64,000 nucleotides of DNA from Sabethes cyaneus (lineage: Eukaryota > Arthropoda > Insecta > Diptera > Culicidae). The stretch is from NCBI RefSeq assembly GCF_943734655.1, contig NC_071355.1, positions 26,232,768-26,296,767 on the forward strand. Direction: 5' to 3'. Of this stretch, positions 55,589-64,000 are shown piece after piece. The notes under the pieces were generated by a model. That model was not told the DNA's origin. It ran no database searches and saw nothing but the letters and a program-made list of their open reading frames with translations. The stretch's first letter is position 1, and each line of letters opens with the position of its first letter. A program made the translations under genes and the position numbers.

Positions 55589-58500
55589 CTACGGTTTCAA
55601 ATCTGCTGCGGAAAAGACTCCCAGCGGTTTTCCTTTTAGATCGGAAAGTGCGTAGGAACTGGATCCCTTCTTCGCGGTGACAACACACGGAACGTATTGA
55701 GGACCCAATTTTGCGTTAAAAGCTTTGCCGGCTGCTGATTGACCGAACGTCCGCTTGAATACTCGCTGGCCAATGTTAAATGATGGTGAGTATCTCTTAT
55801 GTCGCAAATCGTACTGTTTTTTCGTTTTCTCGTGGCACTTACGCAAGTTTTCCCCTACCAGCTCGAAGATTTTCTTCCCAACACCTCTCAGTTTTTGCAT
55901 TCGCTCTTCTTCGGTGAATTCATGTTCTTGTTCTAAATCGTGTTCCGTTCCTCGGGTTACTATTTCGTGCCCAAAAACTATGCGATGTGGAGTAAACTTC
56001 GTAGAAGCATGGACTGTGTTGTTGATGACAAATTCGATCTCAGAGATCTTAGTGTCCCACAGCCTCTGATCTTGCCGAACGTACGTGCGGATCATGGCAT
56101 TTATTGTTCGATTCAAGCGTTCGGCAGGGTTGGCTTGGCTGTGATGCCGCGCATTCGCCCAGTGCCGAATTTCATATTTCCTTAAGAAATCTTGAAACTC
56201 CTTCGACAAGAAGGTTGTTGCATTATCCGAGATTAGGATTTGAGGAACACACAACATTCGCAACCATTTCTCTTCCAGAATCTTACATAGATTAGCAGCA
56301 GATATCTTCTTCACCGGAACAAGCATGCAGTACTTAGAAAAAATGTCTAAAATGACCAATAAGTGAGCATAACCATGCTTGCTGCGGGGAAGAGATTGTA
56401 TATAATCTATGCAGATAATCTGGAAAGGTTTGGTTGTAATTCGTTGCTGACCCATTTCTGGGACTGTTGGTTTAGTCGAATGCTTATTTATTTTGCAGGA
56501 TTCGCATTCTTTTATATGCTTCTTCAAGTCCGTACTCATTCGAGGCCAATAAAACCTCCGCTTGAGTTTTTCGATGCATTTCTCGAACCCAATATGCAGG
56601 TTATCGTCATGTTCTTGTTTCATGACAGTTAACCGAACTGATTTCGGAACACATTCCTTCCACTCAAACCTGTAGTCCATGACGTCGGAACGGGTTGACA
56701 CGAATTTATAGAGCTTTCCATCCTCGATCCTAAAATCCATATACTTTTCTGGATCCTCCTCAACTGCTCTATATAATTGTCTGTACCACTTATCCTCATC
56801 TCCGACATCTAGTGCTTCGATGGATCTAGAAAGAGTGTCCGGAACTATATTCTCTTTCCCTTTCCGGTGTTTAACCTCCATGTCGTACTGCTGTAGGATA
56901 ATACTCCAACGACTTAATCGAGACGACGATTTCCATTTGGCCTTCATTATAAAGGTAAGAGCTGACGAGTCAGTTATTAAAGTAAATCTCGTTCCCTCTA
57001 TATAGCCGCGGAATTTTTCAATGCATCTAAGTGCAGCCAGTCCCTCTTTCTCGGCCGCATGGTAGTTCAATTCAGCCCCTTTTAGCTTTTCCGAGTGGTA
57101 TGCAATCACACGTTCTTCGCCGTCTTGAACCTGTGTTAAGATTCCGGCGAGAGCAGTGTCACTGGCGTCTGTCTGAACACAGAACGGTAGGCTAAAGTCA
57201 GGATTTACCATTACAGGAGCAGAAATCAACTTTTCCTTAATGGTTTTAAATGCCTCTTCTGCTGCCTCTGTCCATCGTACTCGTTTGGGTTTATTTTTCA
57301 GTAGGTCAGTGAGCGGTGCGGTAAGCTCACTAAACTTCTCGATGAACCTACGGTAGTAATTGACCATACCGAGAAATCTTCTAACTGATCTTACTGAATT
57401 GGGAGCCTCAAATCCCAAAATCGCTCGAACACGATCTGGATTAGGCCGCAATCCCTCCCGAGATAAAATATAGCCGAGATACGGTAATTCAGGGCAACAA
57501 AAGTTCGATTTATCTATATTAATATACAGATTAGCCTGTTCTAACCGTTCTGCCAGATCCTTCAATCTGTCCAGGTGTTCTTCGAATGTATTACTAGCGA
57601 CTACTATGTCATCTAGATAAACAAATATGAAGGGTTCTAAAACGCCATAGCCCAGAACTTTATCCATAAGTTTGCTTAAGGTCGCTGGGCTGTTTATTAA
57701 ACCAAACGGAAGACGCGTAAACTGAAATAGGCCTTTGCCGGGAATAGAAAAAGCTGTGTATTTCCTAGATTCTCGGTTGAGCGGCACCTGTAGGAAAGCT
57801 TGAGACAGGTCGATTGTAGAGAGATACTTAAAGTGGCTTAGATGACTCAAAATCCTATTTTGATGAGGTAAGGGGTAAGCATCTCTTTTGGTTCGCTCGT
57901 TCAATTTTCTAGCATCCAGACATAGCCGTACTTGGTCACTGTCTCTCTTTTTGACAGGTACTACAGGCAATGCCCAGTCGGAATCCGATGGCTCTATGAC
58001 ACCATCTCGCAGCATATTATCAACTGACTGGTGTATTTTCCGTTGTATTTCCGGACTCCATGGATATTGATTTTTGCGAATCGGTTCTGCCTCTTGAAAT
58101 TCCCTTTTAATCTCAATCTTATGCTCCATCAGTCTAGTTTTTCCAAACTGTCCTGGTTTCGCAACCAAAAATCTTTGCTTTACCTCCTCCAACTGTCTTT
58201 TCTGTGCACTGTTCAGCTCGTCTACAATTTCCTGCTCTTGTTCCTCCTCTGCAATCGCTTCGATGTATCCGCTTACCATTGGCCTAATTCCAAACTTCTG
58301 CCAAAAATCATATCCTAAAATGCATCTTCGACTTAGATTCGGTGCTACTAAAACCGACAGAATTTTAGTTTGCCCGTTAAATGAAATGGGGATATCTACG
58401 CAACCTTGCACTTCTAAACTTCGTCCAGCTGCTGTTTTCAGATTGATTGGTGTGGGTTTTAATTCAAGGTCCAGCTTCTTAATTAGAGTTTTGCCTCCAA

Positions 58501-58765
58501 TTCCGATAACTGTCCTTGCTGCGCCACTGTCGAGTAAACCTACGATAGGGATTCCCATCATTTCTACCTTTGCAAAGGGTCTAGAATCGCCACTAAGGTT
58601 TATCAGTACAGTAGCAATCTCTGCGTCACTAGAGCGTGTGGGTTTTGAAAGTATATTTGGTGGGTTGTCTGTTACGTTTCTGTGAGGTCTTGTAGCATTA
58701 CGTTTAGGACTGTCTCGCCTCACTGAACAGTCTTGTGAACGTTTTTTGATTGACAAAATGGGCAA
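55589..58765 (-). CDS. Pol polyprotein (protease, RT, RNase H, integrase)
   Basis: 1058 residues from the first Met in frame, though it is probably made as Gag-Pol by -1 frameshifting and not from that Met. The aspartic protease has DSGA at 79-82. In RT, the catalytic Asp is in TIDLSQAFLQ (D319), with LPFGL at 352-356 and YLDD at 383-386. RNase H has TDASDTALAG at 532-541 and a later ITDSS Asp. The integrase zinc site is H719, H724, C754 and C757. The integrase core is D787, D847 and E882, a D,D-35-E spacing. The C-terminus ends in a GPQYVP…LGVFSAADLKP module typical of gypsy integrases. No stop or frameshift interrupts it and all catalytic residues are present. It overlaps gag by 46 bp. Confidence 0.97.
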   Translation of the reverse strand: MPILSIKKRSQDCSVRRDSPKRNATRPHRNVTDNPPNILSKPTRSSDAEIATVLINLSGDSRPFAKVEMMGIPIVGLLDSGAARTVIGIGGKTLIKKLDLELKPTPINLKTAAGRSLEVQGCVDIPISFNGQTKILSVLVAPNLSRRCILGYDFWQKFGIRPMVSGYIEAIAEEEQEQEIVDELNSAQKRQLEEVKQRFLVAKPGQFGKTRLMEHKIEIKREFQEAEPIRKNQYPWSPEIQRKIHQSVDNMLRDGVIEPSDSDWALPVVPVKKRDSDQVRLCLDARKLNERTKRDAYPLPHQNRILSHLSHFKYLSTIDLSQAFLQVPLNRESRKYTAFSIPGKGLFQFTRLPFGLINSPATLSKLMDKVLGYGVLEPFIFVYLDDIVVASNTFEEHLDRLKDLAERLEQANLYINIDKSNFCCPELPYLGYILSREGLRPNPDRVRAILGFEAPNSVRSVRRFLGMVNYYRRFIEKFSELTAPLTDLLKNKPKRVRWTEAAEEAFKTIKEKLISAPVMVNPDFSLPFCVQTDASDTALAGILTQVQDGEERVIAYHSEKLKGAELNYHAAEKEGLAALRCIEKFRGYIEGTRFTLITDSSALTFIMKAKWKSSSRLSRWSIILQQYDMEVKHRKGKENIVPDTLSRSIEALDVGDEDKWYRQLYRAVEEDPEKYMDFRIEDGKLYKFVSTRSDVMDYRFEWKECVPKSVRLTVMKQEHDDNLHIGFEKCIEKLKRRFYWPRMSTDLKKHIKECESCKINKHSTKPTVPEMGQQRITTKPFQIICIDYIQSLPRSKHGYAHLLVILDIFSKYCMLVPVKKISAANLCKILEEKWLRMLCVPQILISDNATTFLSKEFQDFLRKYEIRHWANARHHSQANPAERLNRTINAMIRTYVRQDQRLWDTKISEIEFVINNTVHASTKFTPHRIVFGHEIVTRGTEHDLEQEHEFTEEERMQKLRGVGKKIFELVGENLRKCHEKTKKQYDLRHKRYSPSFNIGQRVFKRTFGQSAAGKAFNAKLGPQYVPCVVTAKKGSSSYALSDLKGKPLGVFSAADLKP
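58708..58747 (-). promoter_or_regulatory. Programmed -1 ribosomal frameshift signal
   Basis: On the minus strand the slippery heptamer A-AAA-AAC occupies 58747-58741 in the gag frame (codons TCA AAA AAC). After an 8-nt spacer, GACTGT (58732-58727) can pair with ACAGTC (58713-58708), with the gag stop codon inside the loop. Slipping back one base joins gag to the pol frame as …SKK-RSQDC…. Sequence and spacing match the classical retroviral arrangement. Confidence 0.88.
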
Positions 58766-60750
58766 TCGTCAGTTGGAAAACCTGGGAAACCACAATGTTC
58801 ACAAAACATGTTCCTCTGTTTCGTGCAGTCCCTGAAACTGTGCCCTTGTTCGTGACAGTTAAAGCACACACCTTTCCGTACTGGTACGTAAGCTCTAACT
58901 ATGCGATACAATGCACTTGTTCCACTAGAACCTGCCACTGGACTTTTAGATCGTTGAACATTGCCTTGAAATGGTCTCGTTTTCTCTAACTTCCGTTCAT
59001 TATCCAACCTTTTATGCTCATCGTTCTGCTGATTGGTCCTTCCTGTACTTGGCCGATAGTTTTTGTAAAACTCTGGCTTGTAGCTGAATTTTCGATTCTG
59101 CTCTCCTCCCTGCTGCCCTCGATTTGGAAACTGTGCTCTGTTTCCAGTGTACGATTGGCGCTGATAGTGAACCTCATCAATTTGCGCTGATCTTGGAGGA
59201 AATCTATTTTCTTTTCGCTGATACAAGTGCCAGTTAATCGAATCGAATCGCTTACCAAACTCCTTCATTTTAGGTATGGTGGCGATGTTAGCAGCAAGCA
59301 TGGCGATTCGACAATCATCACGTGTATTCCGGAAAAGAACATCAAATTTTCGCTTTTCATCCCAGGGACACGACAAGCTGCGGAAGATCCGGACCATATC
59401 CAGGTAATAGTCCTGAAACTTCTCTCTGATACCCTGTTTACGGTTATTCACTCGCTGCTCATAGAAGTAATCTATGTCCACTGGTAAGAATTCGTTCTTT
59501 AGCTCCTGCACCAAATTTTGCCAATTTCCCAGCTCATCCTCTCCATTCACCTCCATGAACCAGGATCTAGCCTTGTGTGTGAACAAATGGTGTGCACACT
59601 GGAATAATTCCGCTTCAGAAAACCCTTCTGAGCGCCGGTTGAATTCTACCTCTTTCAAGAATTCGTTTAACCTCCTCCCATTATCCATACCGTCGTACCG
59701 AACCGACCATTTGTGTACTGGTAGACGGTCATTATTCCTTGGCGTAGTGCGAGCATGTTCACTTGCTTTTCTGGCTTCTGGCTTTTCTGAGCTTTTTATT
59801 GAGCTATTTCTCTCCTTGATCCATTCCAAAAAATCTAATGGGCTTGACTTTGGATTCTCTACAGTTTTCCTATCTTTTGCACCAATCTGGGTGCTATTCA
59901 TAGATTTAGGTTGTACTTCCGCTACTGGCCCTCTATCTTGTTTTGCTTCTAACACCTGAATGCGCTGCAATAGTTGATTTACAACTGTCAGCAGATCTTT
60001 ATTTTCCGCAATTAACTTTTCCTTCTCTCTATCCGGTTTTTCTTTACTCTGAATATCCACTGCAACTACCTGCCTATCAGCAATTCCGTTTCTCTCATCG
60101 ACATCCGGTTCCCCTTCATCGGAATTTTCAGCTTCAGGTTCTTGAACTATAATTTCTTCTTCCTCTTCATTATTTCGGTCTACATTTCCTATTTCTTCTT
60201 CTCTTTCTTCTTCTCTCTCTTCCTCTATTCTTTCTGCTTCACTAACTGTACCACTACGCATCTGATTCAAACTTTCGTTTATTAATGCTAGCTCTGCTGC
60301 TCTTACTGCAGGCAGATGAGAAGTGACTGAGAAGTACACACTCAACAATCTTAAACAGTTTCCTGCTTTCACGGCTAAATTATTTAAATCTTCCTCATCC
60401 CTGACGTGGGGTTTCAACCTTTCCATTCTAAAAAACACATGAATTAATCTGGTCTTGAACTTTTGCTCTGGTGCTTTACTAACTCGTTTCTTCTCTAATT
60501 CCCCTTTTATTTCATTCAAGATTTCGTTACATATTTTTAATTCACTTTCTACCGATTCTGCAACAAATTCATACACGACTTCTAATTGCTCTTTTTCTTC
60601 TTTCAGACGATTACGCAACACTCTTTCCAACTGAGTACGCGATGCGACAACATTCAATCCGCGAATTCGCAGTTCGTACTCCAACTCATCTACCATTAAA
60701 TGAGTTAGGTTCATCGCCTGATACTGTGCGAGTAAAATTGATATTTCCAT
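58720..60750 (-). CDS. Gag polyprotein
   Basis: 676 residues, starting MEISILLAQYQAMNLTHLMV. Residues 1-140 look helical. A strongly acidic Glu-rich stretch (about 170-225) follows, then a coiled-coil-like segment near 240-275. The capsid-like middle has W, F and YLDMVRIF-type helices (about 350-480), and a basic Arg/Gln/Asn-rich region leads to the nucleocapsid end. The nucleocapsid has a CCHC zinc knuckle, C629-x2-C632-x4-H637-x4-C642. It is followed by a second Cys cluster (C650, C653, C663, C666) just before the frameshift. Gag would package the element RNA into virus-like particles. It is intact and has no signal peptide. Confidence 0.93.
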   Translation of the reverse strand: MEISILLAQYQAMNLTHLMVDELEYELRIRGLNVVASRTQLERVLRNRLKEEKEQLEVVYEFVAESVESELKICNEILNEIKGELEKKRVSKAPEQKFKTRLIHVFFRMERLKPHVRDEEDLNNLAVKAGNCLRLLSVYFSVTSHLPAVRAAELALINESLNQMRSGTVSEAERIEEEREEEREEEIGNVDRNNEEEEEIIVQEPEAENSDEGEPDVDERNGIADRQVVAVDIQSKEKPDREKEKLIAENKDLLTVVNQLLQRIQVLEAKQDRGPVAEVQPKSMNSTQIGAKDRKTVENPKSSPLDFLEWIKERNSSIKSSEKPEARKASEHARTTPRNNDRLPVHKWSVRYDGMDNGRRLNEFLKEVEFNRRSEGFSEAELFQCAHHLFTHKARSWFMEVNGEDELGNWQNLVQELKNEFLPVDIDYFYEQRVNNRKQGIREKFQDYYLDMVRIFRSLSCPWDEKRKFDVLFRNTRDDCRIAMLAANIATIPKMKEFGKRFDSINWHLYQRKENRFPPRSAQIDEVHYQRQSYTGNRAQFPNRGQQGGEQNRKFSYKPEFYKNYRPSTGRTNQQNDEHKRLDNERKLEKTRPFQGNVQRSKSPVAGSSGTSALYRIVRAYVPVRKGVCFNCHEQGHSFRDCTKQRNMFCEHCGFPGFPTDDCPFCQSKNVHKTVQ

Positions 60751-61233
60751 TGCGACGAGTGGGATTTGATTATTGGAAGGTAAAAATTAGAAAAACAAAC
60801 TAAAATGCGATACACCTATCAAACACGAATTAAAATTATTTAGTTTACCGTCCGAATTATTGTACTCAGGAAGCAATGTTTCAATAAATTCTGCTTTCTG
60901 TTTTGTGTATTATTCCCAGTATCCGAAAATGAACTTGTTTCTGTAGTATTGTTTTAATTTTCAGGTTGTTATAGTAAGTTCAAAGGTTCTTGTGACTTGG
61001 TAGTAAAATTTGCTTTATCTGTGTTGGGTTATAATTTTCCGCGTTGGCAAACGAACATGGACCCCTGAAATTTTTTTCTGAAAAGCTTTTTTGTATTAAC
61101 AGTGATAGATTTTTTTAGTAAAAGAGGTTAATCGTGATCAAGAATTTTGGATGTTTTCCCAGAGACTTCTGCAGACAGGTAACTGGTCTTCAAGTGTGTT
61201 ATCTTTCGAGACAATAATCGCGACTCTAAATTT
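60751..61233 (-). other. 5' untranslated leader of the retrotransposon
   Basis: About 480 bp between the primer site and the gag start. It is AT-rich, without long frames, and probably holds packaging signals that cannot be identified by eye. Confidence 0.7.
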
Positions 61234-61246
61234 ACGTTGGGCGCCA
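61234..61246 (-). other. Primer-binding site, tRNA-Lys
   Basis: The minus strand reads TGGCGCCCAACGT, complementary to the 3' end of insect tRNA-Lys(CUU) including CCA, placed 3 nt inside the 5' LTR. Confidence 0.85.
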
Positions 61247-61249
61247 AAG

Positions 61250-62285
61250 TGTAACTGACGGGGTCGTAACTACCCAGCATTTACGAGACCCCCTAAATCA
61301 AACCTCAGGGACGGCAAGCGTTCGCGACTTACTGTCAAGAAAACACTTGAAAACCTTCTGCTCAACTATTCCCGTTTATTCACGACTTCTCCTTTCGATA
61401 CCTCCTACCTTTTGGCTTCGGGGTTTCACTTCCGGTTTCAAGGCTGACCGGGATCCACTTGCGGTCAGGTCGGCGATGTTGGAACGGGGTTCGACGACTA
61501 ACCTCCGGCGTTCCGACTGCGGGCTCACTCAAGGCTTCTGTCAAGCGCGATGGCGACGACGCGACGTTACTGCGATGGCGTCGATGGCGGGGACGCTCTC
61601 TCAGCTTCGGGGTTGACGATCGTGGTGGCAGCGGCGGACGTGAGGACCCAATTCGGTACAACCCAGGTCTCGTTCCGAGTCACGTTGGTACCGTCAGGTA
61701 ATCGGGGTAAATACAGGGTAAGCAAAGGGTAATTACAGGGGTCCTAAGAGCGAGAGGGTTTATTTTTATCATCCGGTTCGAGGCGGTCAAGGTCGGGACT
61801 ACGGTAGAATATTTCTGAATAGCCATACCTGTTGTTTGCTTTGTTATACACGTCTTTCCTTTCTTCCTTCAAACTTGCGGTAATTTCTGTCTTTCACTTC
61901 TATCGTGTATTTTAACAAACTTCTGGTCTAATTTCATCTATCTGTTTGAATTTCTGCACGTTGACGGTTTGGCTTCAGACAAGGTAATGGCTTCGATTAG
62001 CTTTTGTCCAACGACCTACGACCTTTCTTCGCGCCACGAACCCTACTCTCTCTCTCTCTCTAGCTGATCGTTTTCCTGACATGCTAGCTCGACTCCATTT
62101 TTCCGCCCCCTGGTGGTGGGTGGGTGGAAACCGTTGACGCGTGGCTGCGTGCGTCGCCGGGGAAAGCTGTTTGCAATACAGTATTTCAACTATTTTCTTG
62201 ACCATTTATTCTGTGACATTTGTTAAACATTTTACACGCGCGACAGTCTCCTAAATCTTGGGCGGAGACTAGGCCGACGGTTACA
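61250..62285 (-). repeat. 5' LTR (1036 bp)
   Basis: Same sequence as the left LTR at a constant offset of 8047 bp, with TGTAAC…GTTACA ends, followed outside by the second CTCG duplication. It would carry the promoter for the minus-strand transcript, but I did not place the start site. Confidence 0.96.
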
Positions 62286-62379
62286 CTCGAATGGGGACTA
62301 GAAATGTTTATTGTTGACAGTCTTCATTGCAGGACAGACTAGTTTTAACTTAGATTATTTATTGCGTTTATAAAACTGC

Positions 62380-63970
62380 TAGTTGAGCCCGAATCTTACG
62401 ATCCGGAAAATATAAAGATCTCTTCAGAAAACTGCGGATACATTCCATTGGTCAGTGTTTGCGAGGATGTTTAATCGTTGTATTAGTTCTTTGAGTTCTC
62501 ATATTGCATAATATAGCTCTAAGATATTGTACATAAAAGGGTCTTACCCGGAAACTGAAACAAATAGTTTTTATGCTCGCATTGGATTTTATTTAACTGA
62601 ATAAAAACATTATCTCCACTATGCTGAATCTATAGGTGGGCAAAGTAACTCTTTTGTGTGAGTGGCTTTGAACCGTCCTTTTTCTGCCGCAATTCGATTC
62701 ATACGGTCGATTTTAGGTTAGGCAGAACCAAGTGATAAAATTCTGTCTTCGAGAAAAACGCATTCAAAGTTTGCTGCTCTGAATGGTTTATAGCTATCAA
62801 TCGTTCGAAATCATCTTATAACTCTGGCTGTTTGCAACATTTATGTGGTCTGATTAGTAAAATGTTGCTTAGAAAATGCTTGATCGTTTGCTGTCATTAA
62901 CTCATTTTTTCAAATTTCGGTCTTGGTCTGGTCTGATTTAACACCGACCATGTGATATCTCGACAAGCAGGCTATCGAGTTGAGGGCGAGTCGAGCATGC
63001 GATTCAAGCTGTCGAGTCAAGTGGTTATCGAGCAGTCAAGTCGAGCAGTTGAATTAAGCTGTTCAGTCAAGTAGTACAGTCTACCAGTTCAGTCGAACTG
63101 TTGAATCGAGCAGTCTAGTTGAACAGTTGTGTCCAGTAGTCGAATCAAACAGTTTAGTCCAGCAGTCGGGTCAAGTGGTTCAGTCGAGCAGTTAAGTTTC
63201 GCAGTGAAATCTAGCAGTTGAGTCAAGCAGTCGAGTTGAATTGAGTAGTAGATTCGAGCAATTCGATCGAGTAGTGTAGTCGAGCAGTTGAATCGAGCAG
63301 TCAAGTCGACTGCGTGCTCAAGTCGAGCAGTTGAGTCGAGCAGCCGGTTCGAATAGTTCAATCGAGTAGTTGAGTCAAGCAGTTGAGTCGAGTAGTTTAG
63401 CCCAGCAGTTGAGTCGAGTCGAGCAGTTGAATCGAGTCGAGCAGTTGAATCGAGTAGTCCAGTCTAGCAATTGAATCGAGCAGTTAAGTCAAGCAGTTGA
63501 GTCGGGCTGCCAAGTCGAGTGTTTAACTCGAGGAGTGAAATCAAGTCGTCAAGCTGTCAAGTCGAGCAGTTCAATCGTGCAGCTAAGTCAAGCAGTCGAA
63601 TCAATCAAGTTAAGTCGAGTAGTACACTGGAGCAGTTGAATCGAGCTGTTCAGTCAAGTAGTCAAATCAATCTGTCCAATCAAGCAGTTGAGTCGAGCAG
63701 TCGAATCGAACAGTTCAGTCGAGCAGCTCAGTTGAGCAGTCCAGTCGAGTAATCGAATCGAGCAGCCTAATCGACCAGTCCAGTCGAGCAGTCTAGTCAA
63801 CCGGTTGAGCAATCGAGTAGTCCAGCAGTCGACCAGTGAGATGACTGAGAATAGAACTCATTGCTATGAAAACATGACGTCCTGTCAGGAGCCTGTTTTT
63901 AATATCCGATAAGTCTCTTATGACCTGTCAATGTCAAAGACCTGGTTTTGGCTACAGACAAGCCTCTTAT
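62380..63970 (-). repeat. Dispersed repeat with internal 13-bp minisatellite, copy 2
   Basis: Reverse orientation of the unit at 32790-34050. The CTAGTTGAGC end near 62380 is followed by the tail, a MITE (62703-62950), then about 840 bp of CGAGCAGTTGAGT units (the complement of the 13-bp repeat), then TGACGTCCTGTCAGG and the AAGCCTCTTATA end. Here the MITE is full length, unlike copy 1. Frames in the minisatellite are artefacts. Confidence 0.78.
62703..62950 (-). mobile_element. 264-bp MITE family, reversed copy
   Basis: The minus strand begins TGGTCGGTGTTAAATCAGAC and ends near CACTTGGTTCTGCC…CGACCGTA. It lies at the same place in the host repeat as the partial copy at 33.7 kb. Confidence 0.75.
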
Positions 63971-64000
63971 ACAAATAGATTTTTGATAATTTTCATATCG

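Larger units (their letters stand above)
53203..62285 (-). mobile_element. Ty3/gypsy LTR retrotransposon, apparently intact
   Basis: A 9083-bp element transcribed on the minus strand: 5' LTR at right, tRNA-Lys primer site, untranslated leader, gag, pol in the -1 frame, 1.35 kb of 3' noncoding sequence, polypurine tract, 3' LTR at left. The domain order PR-RT-RNaseH-IN puts it in Ty3/gypsy (Metaviridae). There is no env frame. The long LTRs, Lys primer and 4-bp duplication recall Osvaldo-like elements, but that is inference. Both LTRs appear identical and both genes are open, so insertion was recent. Confidence 0.96.

Overview
This is eukaryotic, almost certainly dipteran DNA, most likely from a mosquito. 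It is a repeat-dense intergenic region with very little host coding sequence. The insect call rests on a spliced ZIP-family metal transporter gene, on several Tc1/mariner transposase relics of types common in mosquitoes, on an RTE-like non-LTR tail, on tRNA-derived SINEs, and on a Ty3/gypsy element primed by tRNA-Lys. The species cannot be named from the sequence. No CRISPR array, operon or other prokaryotic feature is present.

Layout. 1-1.2 kb shows nothing recognisable, then comes a 7-bp TTTCATC array (1.22-1.71 kb). About 2.0-13.4 kb is one degenerate minisatellite of roughly 16-bp units (core AGGTCCAAAGATTTAG). Three DNA transposons split it: a Transib-like element with 750-bp inverted arms (2596-5469), a TA-flanked element (6239-7516), and a second TA-flanked element (9725-11616) that itself holds a hAT-type MITE (10340-10631). 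A GAGTCCA array (13.4-14.3 kb), a SINE and a fold-back retroposon with a hammerhead-like motif follow. 15-19.5 kb is featureless. A pogo-like MITE and a Tc1/mariner relic lie at 19.5-20.2 kb, a 1.7-kb perfect CCCAGT array at 21.8-23.5 kb, an RTE-like 3' end at 23.6-24.1 kb and an RT relic near 25.3 kb. 25.5-30.2 kb is mostly featureless.

From 30 to 45 kb there are a second SINE type, a 26-bp minisatellite, a two-copy 370-bp tandem duplication, a dispersed repeat carrying a 13-bp CTGCTCGACTCAA minisatellite, a mariner-type pseudogene, several copies of a long pyrimidine-rich repeat interrupted by small transposons, and another Tc1/mariner pseudogene. From 47.6 to 49.7 kb there are an AT-rich element, a 264-bp MITE and a fold-back element with a SINE in its loop.

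The only convincing host gene is the two-exon ZIP transporter on the minus strand (50473-51726). The only apparently intact mobile element is a 9.1-kb Ty3/gypsy LTR retrotransposon on the minus strand (53203-62285). Its LTRs are indistinguishable by eye. It has a 4-bp target duplication, a tRNA-Lys primer site, a polypurine tract, full-length gag and pol, and a textbook -1 frameshift site linking them. The window ends with an inverted second copy of the 13-bp-minisatellite repeat.

How it fits together: nearly all content is selfish DNA and simple-sequence expansion. Gag and Pol of the LTR element form one retrotransposition unit. The small inverted-repeat elements would have depended on transposases supplied elsewhere. 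The ZIP gene is a self-contained host locus.
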